A DNA stretch of 64,000 nucleotides, taken from positions 2,294,001 to 2,358,000 of the forward strand of contig JAKSGN010000005.1 of assembly GCA_024180945.1 (NCBI GenBank), written 5' to 3'. The translations under genes and the position numbers were made by a program. This document shows positions 24,132 through 33,881 of this stretch, piece after piece; position 1 is the first letter of the stretch, and the number at the start of each line of letters is the position of its first letter. The notes below the pieces were generated by a model that saw nothing but the letters and a program-made list of their open reading frames with translations, did no database searches and was not told the DNA's origin. This stretch comes from Macrophomina tecta (taxonomy: Eukaryota; Ascomycota; Dothideomycetes; Botryosphaeriales; Botryosphaeriaceae).

Positions 24132-25816
24132 ATGACGACCACCCAGCTGCCCGCCAACACCGCCAATGACTTTGACTTCGTCATTGTCGGCGGTGGTACC
24201 GCTGGCTGCGTCATTGCCAGCCGTCTCTCCGAGTACCTCCCCAACAAGAAGATCCTCATGATCGAGGCTGGCCCCTCCGACTTCATGGACGACCGCGTGC
24301 TCCTGCTCAAGGACTGGCTCAACCTGCTGGGCGGCGAGCTGGACTACGACTACCCCACCACCGAGCAGCCCATGGGCAACTCGCACATCCGCCACTCGCG
24401 CGCCAAGGTCCTCGGCGGCTGCTCCTCCCACAACACCCTGATCTCCTTCCGTCCCTTCAAGTACGACTGCGACAGGTGGCTTGAGCAGGGCTGCTCCGGC
24501 TGGGACTTCAAGACCTTCACCCGCGTCCTCGACAACCTCCGCAACACCGTCCAGCCTGTCCACGAGCGCCACAGGAACCAGCTCTGCAAGGACTGGGTCC
24601 AGTCGTGCTCCCAGGCCATGAACATCCCCGTCATTGACGACTTCAACCGCGAGATCCGCAGCACTGGCGCTCTCAAGCAGGGCGTTGGTTTCTTCTCCGT
24701 CTCCTACAACCCGGACGACGGCCGCCGCAGCTCTGCCTCCGTTGCCTACATCCACCCCATCCTCCGCAACGAGGAGAAGCGCCCCAACCTCACCATCCTG
24801 ACCAACGCCTGGGTCAGCAAGATCAACGTCGACGGTGACCGCGTCACCGGTGTCGATGTCACCCTCCAGAGCGGCGAGAAGCGTGTCCTCCGCTCCAAGG
24901 CCGAGACCATTCTCTGCGCCGGTGCTGTTGACACTCCCCGTCTCATGCTTCTGTCTGGTCTCGGTCCCAAGCAGCAGCTCCAGGACCTCGGCATTCCAGT
25001 CGTCCGCGACCTGCCCGGTGTTGGCGAGAACCTGCTTGATCACCCCGAGACCATCATCATCTGGGAACTGAACAAGCCTGTCCCCCAGAACCAGACCACC
25101 ATGGACTCTGACGCCGGTATCTTCCTCCGCCGTGAGCCTCCCAACGCCGCTGGCAAGGATGGCGACATTGCCGATATCATGATGCACTGCTACCAGATCC
25201 CCTTCTGCATGAACACTTCTCGGTCAGTTGAACCAGTGATTCCCGATGATTTGCGCGACGGCACTAACATACGCACAGCCTGGGCTACGACACCCCCATT
25301 GATGCTTTCTGTATGACCCCCAACATTCCTCGCCCGCGCTCCAAGGGTCGTATCTACCTGACCTCGGCGGACCCCACAGTCAAGCCTGCTCTTGACTTCC
25401 GCTACTTCACCGACCCCGAGGGTTACGATGCCGCTACCATCGTCGCCGGTTTCAAGGCTGCCCGCCAGATCGCCGAGCAGGAGCCTTTCAAGTCCTGGAT
25501 CAAGCGTGAGGTCGCTCCCGGCCCCAAGCTCCAGACGGACGAGGAGCTCAGCGAGTACGGCCGCCGCGTTGCTCACACTGTCTATCACCCTGCGGGTACC
25601 ACCAAGATGGGCAATGTTGCGAAGGACCCCTTGGCCGTTGTCGACCCTCAGCTCAAGATCCGCGGCCTCTCGGGTGTCCGTATCGCCGACGCTGGTGTTT
25701 TCCCCGAGATGCCCACAATCAACCCCATGCTTACTGTTCTTGGTATCGGTGAGCGTGCTGCTGAGATTATTGCGGAGACCTGGGGTTGGAAGGGTCTTGA
25801 GAAGGAGAAGCTCTAA
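24132..25816 (+). CDS. codA: Choline oxidase (GMC oxidoreductase)
   Basis: FAD enzyme that oxidises choline to betaine aldehyde, releasing H2O2; it can also take the aldehyde further. Proposed exons are 24132..25222 and 25279..25816, giving 542 residues. The N-terminal Rossmann motif is VGGGTAG (about residues 19-25). RAKVLGGCSSHN places His100 where bacterial choline oxidase carries its covalently bound flavin (His99 there). HPAGTTKMG supplies active-site His467, and TINPM supplies Asn512. The 56-bp intron sits between MNTSR and LGYD. The C-terminus is EKL, only a poor match to PTS1, unlike the SKL of its partner. The gene is head-to-head with betaine aldehyde dehydrogenase, so together they make glycine betaine from choline as an osmolyte or carbon/nitrogen source. 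Confidence 0.95.
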
Positions 25817-26532
25817 ATGCTTTGAGAGCATTTAATGGGCTGCAATTCCCTACTGGATGGGAGGTTGACGTTTCGACTCTGGAAAATGTTTTTGGCTAGA
25901 TGGGAATTCTGTTTTACTTTGGCGCTAGGATGGATACCACTATGTGCACAGATCTGCTTCATGTAGCGCAGAGGAGCAGAGTAGAGAGAGCAGCAAAAGC
26001 AAATGAAAATGAAAGCTACGAACCGCTCACGCTCAGAGACGCAGCCACTGGGGAAAGGAGCATTAGGCGTGCCACGCCCCGTGCGACGTGTATCATTTCC
26101 CTGTTTGTTGGTGGCGGAGCGGAGCGGAGATCAGGCAGAATGCAGGCGTTCACCGGGGGCGGTCGTTCCGACCTCGGTTCTTCTCTGACCCGGCTGCTCA
26201 ATCCGCGACTCGCGCCATGGGGGTTGGTCGCTCGGGCGGGTGCCGGGTGCCGGGCCTTCTCCGCAGCTCGGCGGCGCCAAAGAGTGACGACTTCGAGCTT
26301 TCGCGAGATACCGGAGACGACGACAACGAAGCATTCCCAGCGGAAGAACAAACTTTTGACTGACTGTATAACAGGACAACCCTTCGCTTGTGGGCCACAT
26401 TGACTGGTCCTGCTGTGGTCACTTCCGCTTGCATCTAGATCGTCTCCAGCCCAGCCCACTGCTCGTTAGAGTTTGGTCCCCCCCCCCCCCCTTCAGCCCG
26501 CACAGCCTTGCTCCATTAGATCCTCTCCGAAT
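25817..26532. other. Intergenic region with C14 homopolymer
   Basis: Contains the choline oxidase 3' UTR and the promoter of the next gene. A run of 14 C lies at 26478-26491, only about 42 bases before the next start codon, so it probably sits in the 5' UTR. Open frames here have no recognised similarity. Confidence 0.45.
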
Positions 26533-27812
26533 ATGTCGTCCGATAAGACTGGTGATGGAAAGTAGGTGCTCTCGCCCATTCCTGGTCTGAACAGTCACCG
26601 CTCACCTGGCTGCAAGGCCCATCCATATCTTGTTCGTCGGCGCTGGTGCAGTAGGCTGCTTCTATGCCTCGCGACTCCACCATGTAAGTTCCTTGGGGTT
26701 TGTAGATCGCCTCCCATCCCAACGCTTCGTCTCCTACGCAGCCTCAATTCCAAGTACCTGTCTTCTCACCATTACCCCTCAAACCGCAGCCCTCCAAAAA
26801 CATCCATGTCTCCCTCGTCTGCCGCTCCAACTACCCCACCATCGCCAAATCCGGCGTCACGCTCGAGACCCGCAACTTCGGCACCTACACCTTCACGCCC
26901 CACGCCGTCTTCCCGTCCATCCCTGATGCCGCCGCCTCGCCACCCCCCTCGGGCGCCTGGGACTATGTCGTCGTGACGACCAAGGCCCTGCCCGACGTCA
27001 CCGACGACAGCGCCGACATCGCGCCCCTGGTCGACGCCCAGGCCGGCAAGACGTGCATCGTGCTGATCCAGAACGGTGTGGGCATCGAGGCCGCGCACCG
27101 CGCGCGCTTTCCGCGCAACCCCATCGTCAGCGCCGTCACCGTCATCAGCGCCGAGCAGCTGCGCCACGGCTACGTGCGCCAGAACCGCTGGACGCGCATC
27201 AGCATGGGCGCGTACACCGACGGCCTGGCGTCCGCCTCTTCCTCCACCCGCTCCCCCGACCTGCAGGCGCTGTGCGAGCGCGGCGACGCCTGCGTGCGCG
27301 AGCTGGTCCACCTCTTCAACGACCTCGGCGGCCTCCGCGACGCCGAGTTCTACACGGAGCTGGCGCTGCAGCAGGTCCGCTGGCACAAGCTGACCATCAA
27401 CGCCGCCATGAACCCGTCGTCGATCCTGTCCGGCGGCCGTGGCAACGCCGACATGGTCGCCGACCCGGAGCTGCGCGCGCACCTCAAGGGCATCATGCAG
27501 GAGATCTGGGACGCTGCGCCCAAGATCTTGGGCGAGCCGTTCCCGGAGGAGAAGCTGGCCACGCCGGAGAAGATTCTGGTGAGCACGGAGCGGAATAAGG
27601 GCGGGAAGCCGAGCATGTTGCTGGATTGGGAGAGGGGCAGTCCATTGGAGATTGAGGTTATCCTGGGCCTGCCGATTAAGATTGCCAGGGAGAGGGGTGT
27701 GGAGCTCCCGCGGCTGCAGACGGTGTATGCGTTGTTGAAGAGTCAGGCGTATGTGAGGGAGCTGAGGAAGAGGGAGGAGAAGGAGGGACCGAAGGGTGAG
27801 ACGAAACTATGA
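26533..27812 (+). CDS. 2-dehydropantoate 2-reductase family protein (PanE/ApbA-like)
   Basis: NADPH-dependent reductase family whose type member reduces ketopantoate to pantoate in pantothenate and CoA synthesis. Proposed exons are 26533..26561, 26617..26683 and 26790..27812, giving 372 residues. The Rossmann motif is FVGAGAVGCFYASRL (GxGxxG at about residues 18-23). VVVTTKALPD provides the conserved Lys, QNGVGIE follows, and WHKLTINAAMNPSS is the typical start of the C-terminal helical domain with its Lys and Asn. Exon 1 is a short polar leader (MSSDKTGDGK). The 106-bp second intron separates ASRLHH from PSKNIHVSLVCRS. Fungi carry several paralogues of this family with unproven substrates, so the exact substrate is left open. 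Confidence 0.88.
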
Positions 27813-28423
27813 GAGTGAGGATCTGATGTGGTGTGGTAATCAGGGGCAGTGGACGTTCGAGGTTATCGGTGTTTTGAGACGGTTAGAAGCTGTGATTACT
27901 TCTTGAGCTTGATTGAAATGTTACAAATATATGTGCTGAATGAAGTTTGCTCGTAGCCTCAAGCTCGCCCACACTCCGCTCTTGATTGCTCTACACTGAT
28001 GCCGCGTGAATCAGTCTCGTCGCATCATTAGCAATTCCACTACTCAGTGCTGACGTTGTCCATCAGCTCTTCTATCAATCTCCTCTTTCGGTACTCCGTC
28101 AGCCAGCCTTGCTCGGCCCGACGGCCGGCTCACCTCTCAAGCGCAGCCGAACTTTTCACGCTCCACACCGCAATGTCCGACGAGGGAAAAAAAAAAAAAA
28201 AAAAAAAAGAGTGAGATAAACAGTACACCAGCTTACACCACCCTCCATGCGCCTGAAAAGCTGATGTTATAGGGGATATTCTTTTTGCTTTTGCATCCAT
28301 TTCTCTCAATTTCGCCCTTCCCTGCCCCTTTCCGTCTTCTCCTAAACTTCACAGGCTCCACGTTCGTTCTGGGCCCCACATTGAACAGACCAACCCTCAA
28401 AAAAGCAAAAGAAGAGCATTTAG
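27813..28423. other. Intergenic region with A22 homopolymer
   Basis: Begins with the 3' UTR of the PanE-like gene. A run of 22 A lies at 28187-28208. No open frame with recognised similarity is present. The composition becomes more AT-rich towards the tRNA gene. Confidence 0.45.
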
Positions 28424-28527
28424 TACGACGGCCGGGACTTGAACCCAGGACCTTCAGTGACCTAACAAGAGCTGCTTCTTGCTGCAATTTGTTAGACTGA
28501 CGTGATAACCAACTACACCACCATCGC
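28424..28527 (-). tRNA. tRNA-Val (anticodon AAC) with a 30-nt intron
   Basis: The minus strand folds as a complete cloverleaf. The acceptor arm is GCGATGG paired with CCGTCGT (two G-U pairs) plus discriminator A. The D arm is GTGTAGTTGGTTATCAC. The anticodon stem is TCAGT/ACTGA with loop CTAACAC, giving anticodon AAC. The variable loop is AGGTC, and the T arm is CTGGG-TTCAAGT-CCCGG. The stem halves flank a 30-nt insertion at 28460-28489, placed after the base 3' of the anticodon, the standard position of eukaryotic tRNA introns. The exons total 74 nt. The internal A box (TAGTTGGTTA) and B box (GGTTCAAGTCC) are intact, so polymerase III transcription is expected. It sits alone at the edge of an AT-rich island. 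Confidence 0.85.
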
Positions 28528-29156
28528 TTAGTAATGCTCATAATCACTTGTGGATTGTGATCTGCTAACAAGTTGTGAGTAGTCCCTAATAATAACATTT
28601 ATATACTAATACTAAATAAGAAGTGCACCCGCTAGAATAGCTATAGTTTACGGTGAGTCCCTCAATTTTGTTTTATCTACTAGCTACCCGCTATGACATG
28701 TGTGTGGCTCGCGTGCTACACTAATCCCGACCGGTTACCCGAGGGACTTGGATCCCCCGTGACTTATGCCTGCGCAGGCATGAGTTTCCCCCGTATCGGT
28801 ATGCCCCGCCATTGGCTGGAGCTCTATTCTCAACACATGGATACAATTTTGGTATTAACCCTAAGGCTAAATGCAGCTCTTTGTGTTGACTGCTGGACTA
28901 TACAAATCATGAGCTACAACACTAAATCTAGAAAGAAGATATCGCTTTCCTAGCTATTTCCGACCCTTGCTTCGTTGGTCGCACTAATATAAAAGTAGAT
29001 ACTCCGGTCTCAAAGTAGTAGGCTAGGGATGTCTACGGTTCGGGGCAACGAAAAAGACCTGTAGATGCCAGCAGCAATAGGACAGCACGAAAACAAGATT
29101 TATATATAAACAGAAGGGGCAGATTATTAGGGCTTGTTCTGAAAATAGAATCATTC

Positions 29157-29185
29157 GATGTGATAACTAACTATACCACCATCGC
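29157..29185 (-). pseudogene. Mutated 5'-half copy of tRNA-Val
   Basis: 29 bases match the 5' part of the tRNA-Val gene at 28499-28527 with three mismatches, and the match stops exactly at the mature tRNA 5' end. All three differences are C-to-T on the plus strand (G-to-A in the tRNA sense), and two lie in CpA context, the target of RIP. No anticodon stem or 3' half follows, so it cannot make a tRNA. Confidence 0.65.
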
Positions 29186-29374
29186 AGATTTGCTAACCAC
29201 TCTTATTGAGGAAGTTATTGAAACATTGCAAGCCAAATTGGCTTATATAGACTGAGTCAATCTTCTCCAGATACCAAAACACTCGAGTGGTTGAAACGAC
29301 AATGCACCAGTAGTGGAAGGGGCAAATAAAACTTGGAGTGGTGCGCTACCCCGAGAATTCACCTGTGCTCGTGT

Positions 29375-29392
29375 GTGGTGTTTAGACACCAC
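29375..29392. repeat. Short perfect hairpin
   Basis: GTGGTGT and ACACCAC form a 7-bp perfect inverted repeat around a four-base loop (TTAG). It lies inside the AT-rich island with no neighbouring gene that would make it a terminator. It may be part of an old mobile element end or chance. Confidence 0.4.
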
Positions 29393-29477
29393 GTGCAAAG
29401 TCTGGTGAGAAATATAGTGGAATAGGACTGTAAAGAGTGCTAGATGATTGTAGTGGATAGGAAGAGACTTCTTGAAT

Positions 29478-29756
29478 CTAAATAGATTGCAATGTCTTGG
29501 AGACTTGCCGGAAACAGTCTTTGACCAGCTGTTCCGGCCAATTGTAGTTGTCTACGGAGTATAATTCTATGACCACTGGGGGCATGAAGTGGATTCGTCG
29601 TGCATGAATTACAATGCCACAGTCATACATTACACTATCTCCCTGTTGCAAAGGCTCAAGGGATGAGCATGAAACCATGAGAATGCGACATAACGACTGG
29701 AGTTCCAGAGTATATGCTGTAGTATCTATGGAATATGAGAGCATTCTGAGCCGCAT
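29478..29756 (-). pseudogene. Possible relic of an Ulp1-type (C48) cysteine protease domain
   Basis: A 92-residue minus-strand frame contains LQQGDSVMYDCGIVI. This resembles the Gln-to-Cys end of the Ulp1/SENP catalytic site, where a Gln oxyanion residue precedes a DCG motif with the nucleophile Cys. The upstream His/Asp part of the domain is not visible, and the surroundings are AT-rich with many stops. Ulp1-like domains occur both in host deSUMOylases and in several families of fungal DNA transposons. The fragmentary state favours a decayed mobile-element or gene remnant. The assignment rests on one short motif and is tentative. Confidence 0.3.
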
Positions 29757-31459
29757 GCAGGTATGCTAGGTAGGAAACAAATAGAATATCCAAGGAGGCC
29801 TGGAACATTCAGTCAGGATTCCAAACGCGAATCTCTGTCACTGCAGTGAGGATGATAGCACTGGCCCTGACTGCTTCATGAAATATGCCGAACTACCTAT
29901 CAAACCTGAAGTTTCTGACCGCCTGGTTTCGCAAAACATTGGCATTGCGCGTCTTGGTGTTCCTCACATAGGCAGGAGATCTGGGGAAACGAGGAAAAAA
30001 GTGGAGCAACACGGCGACCTGCGCCGGAAACGCGGCCAAGATTGGTGGCCGCCGCAAGGTACGATAAGGCTGCAGAACCCTTGTTTCGTCTTCCGCGTAG
30101 ACAGGGGTCTGCAGAGGTATGAACAGGCGAGGTCAAGATTGAATCAGTTTGAGACTGAGAAGCTGGGCGTTGAAAGTCAGGGAAGACTTGCGCTGCTATT
30201 CGTGTGTAGCAGAATGGCGGCAAGTCCGCACAAGAAGCGGGGTGTTTGGATCAGAGCCGGGTTGAAATAGAGGATGCTAAGCATAGGTTTCGGAGAGATT
30301 CCGAAGACGAGCCTTGCCAATGTGCGCCATGCATGCAAAGACTCTTCGGAGTCTGATACACCGCGGTCCATGGCTGATGCCAAACACTCTTGGCGGGAGA
30401 AGGCCAACTTGTGGCAGCCTCTTGCTGAAGCGGCGGAGGTGTGATACGACACGATAACTGGGCGGGATCGGGATCTGGGACGCATCGTACCCACGGCGAT
30501 TGTGGAGAAGATATGGAGATAGAAACACGAAGTCGTGATTACGAAACACGAGCGACTGAGGGTTGCGTGGAGATCGCGGAGTTAGGCATTGGAAATGGCA
30601 GTCGCGGTAGCCTGCCGCCGAGTAACATGCCACACGCCGTCCGTTCATTGGGCCCTGGCCCAGATCGCAACGGGAGCCATGGATCTACTGTGTACCGTCC
30701 CTTAAGCAGTTCCTGTCTCACCGGATGGACGCGGCACCAGATAGCGCGCCGCGGGTCCCCATGTCGGACAGTTTCAGGGCCGGGCTTGGTGGGGTGTTGG
30801 TGAGCGGTGAGAGCGGGACAGGACTCATGCAAGCGACACAAGAGCAGACGACAGGCCCAAAGAGGCATCAGATAAGATCCATGACGTGGTAGACGCGCTG
30901 GATCGGTTCGAGGTAGGCAGGACAGCGCTCCCGGTCGCGGCCACAAACGGCGGCCGAGCGCGGCGCACGTGTTTTTGCTTCTGGAAGGCTTCCCGCCAAT
31001 GGCAACTCCAAGCCCGCCCATGGCCCCTCCGCGCACGCCTCGCCAAGCTCAGATCACGTCAACCAGATAGTGCATCGCTCATGCCTATCGAGACCTAGTA
31101 GAAACTCCGCCGGCACCGAATCGTCCTCCACCGCCCGCTGCCCCCAGCCATGTCGCACCGCGAGGCCCGTCCTGCGACGTGAGGCCTCCGCTGTGAGAGA
31201 GCTCACGGCCGAACCCGGTCCAGAGTCGCCGCCCAACATTAATCGCTGGCCCGGCTTGCGAACCATGGAGATACGACTCGTTTATTAGGCTCGTCTGCCT
31301 TCCCCAAGCACACCATTGACCGCGGATACCCACCGCTCCGCTTAAAAATCAATACCACCAACAAAGACGCCGCCCTCATCTCCCCGACGCGCGCCTCCAC
31401 CCCGGACACTCTCGACCTGCCTCAATCCGACCACGACGCGCGCCCTCCCATTGCCCCCC
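29757..31459. other. Intergenic region upstream of the aldo/keto reductase
   Basis: 1.7 kb with no supported gene. A 130-codon frame at 29878-30270 has no recognisable features. The last 500 bases, in GC- and C-rich composition, should contain the promoter of the downstream aldo/keto reductase. Confidence 0.4.
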
Positions 31460-32767
31460 ATGGCGCCGAAAACGCCCCTCTCCGCCGTACTGCCGCCGTT
31501 GCTGTTCGGAACGGCCACCTTCAACCACCAGTACAACAAAGATCCCTACGCCCTCGACACCACCGGCCTGGTGCGTTCCGCCCTCGAGAAAGGCATCCGC
31601 GCCTTCGACACCTCGCCCTACTACGGCCCCTCCGAATCCCTCCTCGGCGCTGCACTCTCCACGCCCTTCGTGCGCGCCAACTTCCCCCGCCAAGAATACT
31701 TCCTGCTCACAAAGGTCGGTCGCATCGCTTCCGACGAGTTCGACTACAGTCCGGAATGGGTGCGCTCGTCGGTTGCGCGCAGTCTGACCCGCCTGCAAAC
31801 GCCGTATCTGGATGTCGTGTATTGCCACGATGTCGAATTCGTGTCTGATGACGAGGTCATGGCGGCGGTGCGGGAGCTGCGGCGCATCCGCGACGAGGAC
31901 GGCACGGTCAAGTATGTCGGCATCTCAGGTTACCCGGTTGAGACGCTGTGCCGGCTGGCGGAGCGCGTGCTGGCCGAGACTGGAGAGCCGCTCGACATTG
32001 TCATGAGCTACGCAAACTACACGCTGCAGAACACCACGCTCGCGACCAAGGGTGTCCAGAGACTGATGGCGGCCGGCGTCGACGTGGTGCCAAATGCCAG
32101 TCCGCTGGGCATGGGTCTACTGCGGCGCGAGGGCGTGCCCGTCGGCAGCATGGGCGACTTCCACCCCGCGTGCAAGGAACTACGCGCGGCGGTGCGCGAG
32201 GCCTCGGAGCTCTGCGACATGCACGGCGAGAAGCTGGAGGTCATTGCAATCCGCTTCGCGCTCGAGACGTGGCTCCACGTGGGAGCCCCGGTGGGCTCGC
32301 GCGGCGACCCAGCGTCGGGGGTGCCGTGGAAGCGCGAGAGCATCGAGGAGGTCGGCGGGCAGAAGCTCGGCGTGAGTGTCATGGGCGTCAGTCAGCCTGC
32401 GGAGTTGGAGAAGACGATGATGGTGTGGCGCAGCATCCTTGACGGGCTTGAGGACGGACAAAGCGTCGCGGACCGTGCAGGGCGGTGGAAGCGCGCCCAC
32501 GAATGGAGCTTGAACCGCAAGCGCGCCGTGCAGATTCTGGCCGAGGGTGTGCAGGAATGCTTGGGCGAGTGGGTTGACTACGCCTGGGACAGTCCGGAAA
32601 AGGGATTCGTCAACCAACGGGGCAAGAGGAAGCAGGTCGCGGAGGGAGATGGCAAGCAGAAGACGCTCAAGGGCAAGGAAGCAGAGGCAGAGGCTCCGTG
32701 GCTCACGCCAGCAGCCAGCCCCGAGCCGGAGGTGCGGGCAGCGGCCAAAGAGCTGCCGTTGAGGTGA
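31460..32767 (+). CDS. ARA2: Aldo/keto reductase, ARA2-like D-arabinose 1-dehydrogenase
   Basis: NAD+-dependent oxidation of D-arabinose to D-arabinono-1,4-lactone, a step towards D-erythroascorbate, the fungal ascorbate analogue. The gene is a single exon of 435 residues. The AKR catalytic tetrad is visible: Asp50 and Tyr55 in AFDTSPYYGPSE, Lys85 in FLLTKVGR and His123 in DVVYCHDVEF. The barrel continues through KYVGISGYPVE, SYANYTLQNT and VVPNASPLGMGLL, which resemble the L-galactose/D-arabinose dehydrogenase subfamily more than classic AKRs. The last 60-70 residues (KRKQVAEGDGKQKTLKG onward) are charged, low-complexity sequence beyond the barrel. The start is the ATG at 31460, with a C-rich stretch (TTGCCCCCC) just before it. 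The substrate is inferred from subfamily resemblance. Confidence 0.85.
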   Translation: MAPKTPLSAVLPPLLFGTATFNHQYNKDPYALDTTGLVRSALEKGIRAFDTSPYYGPSESLLGAALSTPFVRANFPRQEYFLLTKVGRIASDEFDYSPEWVRSSVARSLTRLQTPYLDVVYCHDVEFVSDDEVMAAVRELRRIRDEDGTVKYVGISGYPVETLCRLAERVLAETGEPLDIVMSYANYTLQNTTLATKGVQRLMAAGVDVVPNASPLGMGLLRREGVPVGSMGDFHPACKELRAAVREASELCDMHGEKLEVIAIRFALETWLHVGAPVGSRGDPASGVPWKRESIEEVGGQKLGVSVMGVSQPAELEKTMMVWRSILDGLEDGQSVADRAGRWKRAHEWSLNRKRAVQILAEGVQECLGEWVDYAWDSPEKGFVNQRGKRKQVAEGDGKQKTLKGKEAEAEAPWLTPAASPEPEVRAAAKELPLR

Positions 32768-33881
32768 CCTCAGCCGGCGGGAGTCTTCACATGGCGTTTC
32801 TATCTTTTCGGGGGGAGGTTCCTGCGGGGTTGGTAAAATAGCGCTTCGGCAGCGGCACGCTTGTCCCACGCAATTGTTTCGGAATTTGATCGTCGATATA
32901 TCACGAGAGATGTATGTATGTACATTGAGGGCATAGCTTTGGGGGTGCAGAATCAAGGAAGAAAGGCCGACGCAGACCGGCGAAAGACGCCGCGGCAGTT
33001 TTTGTTTTGTTTTTCCCTCCAGCTCTGCGTGCAAATCCTGAAACAAAGCAATGTACCGGTCGAATAGGAGGTGTTGGAGCGGGCACTGAATCAGGCGCAG
33101 CGCCAGAGGGCGGGAATACATCCTGGCGCTATTCGAGCGGTGACGCCATGGGAGGAGTCGAACAGCAGAGGGTTGGCGGCGCGGAGATCCGGCCGTGCTG
33201 GGGCGGCGCACAGCAGCGCAGCGCGCACAGAGAGCGCAGCGCAGAGGGCGGGGTGGAGGAGTGCGTTGGGCGGGCGTGGTTTGGGTGAGATTGCAGTGGG
33301 CGCTCTGGCAGCGTGCGTCATGCCTGTGATTGCTTGCTTGCTTGCTTGCGGGCGCTGAGCCCCCCCCGCGCGCGTCCATCGGCAGGTAATGGATGCGGAG
33401 GAGGAGCACATGCACCGACCCGGCCGTCCCGCCGCCACCCAAGTCCACCTCAGCCTCTTCATCGAGGCATCGCAGTTGTCGCCGTCGTCGCCCAAGTAAG
33501 CGCAGCCCAAACCGTCGGCTCGAGCTGGCCAGAGCATCATCCTTGCATCCACGCCCGCCCGGCGACAACGCACCGCCAGCTCTGCCCAAACAGCCCCAGG
33601 CCCCACGCTTACTTACTTCCTCACCCTCTCCTCTCTCCTGCGCAATCCACGCACTGTCTGTCTATCGCAACGCCCCCGAGCCTGTCCACGCGACCCTAGC
33701 ACCCACACCGCACCCCAGGCCCGCGATAAGCCACTGCTCCAGGATGCGCCGCGGATAAGGCGCCGCCTTGCATTGACCGTCCAGGTGACACACGACCCAT
33801 CCGGAGCTCCAGCTTGCTTGTGTTTACTACCAAGCCCGCGCCCGCTTCTTCGCCCGCGACCGGCACCATCCTTCCACGCAA
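32768..33881. other. Intergenic region, contains (TTGC)5
   Basis: 1.1 kb between the ARA2-like 3' end and the SIP5-like start. A perfect (TTGC)5 microsatellite lies at 33330-33349. The 400 bases before the SIP5 start are C-rich with CT tracts typical of a 5' UTR. Long overlapping minus-strand frames here are proline/arginine-rich artefacts. Confidence 0.45.

Larger units (their letters stand above)
28528..29477. other. AT-rich island, probable repeat/transposon debris
   Basis: Compared with the flanking gene regions this stretch is visibly richer in A and T and in TA steps (for example TATATATAAA near 29100). It has no intact gene. It includes a tRNA-half copy with C-to-T changes and a short perfect hairpin. 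The pattern is what repeat-induced point mutation (RIP) leaves in filamentous ascomycetes, though I cannot compute RIP indices here. Confidence 0.4.

Noticed and set aside
24051..25187. 378-codon minus-strand frame antisense to choline oxidase
   Set aside because: Shadow frame caused by strong third-position GC bias; no domain of its own.
28424..28527. Reading the tRNA with acceptor GGTGGTG, which would make it a tRNA pseudogene
   Set aside because: Shifting the 5' end to GCGATGG gives seven paired acceptor positions and a normal T8-G9 spacing, so the tRNA is intact.
32180..33589. 469-codon minus-strand frame across the ARA2-like 3' end and intergenic DNA
   Set aside because: Low-complexity Arg/Leu/Ala sequence; it overlaps the real gene's exon and has no domain.
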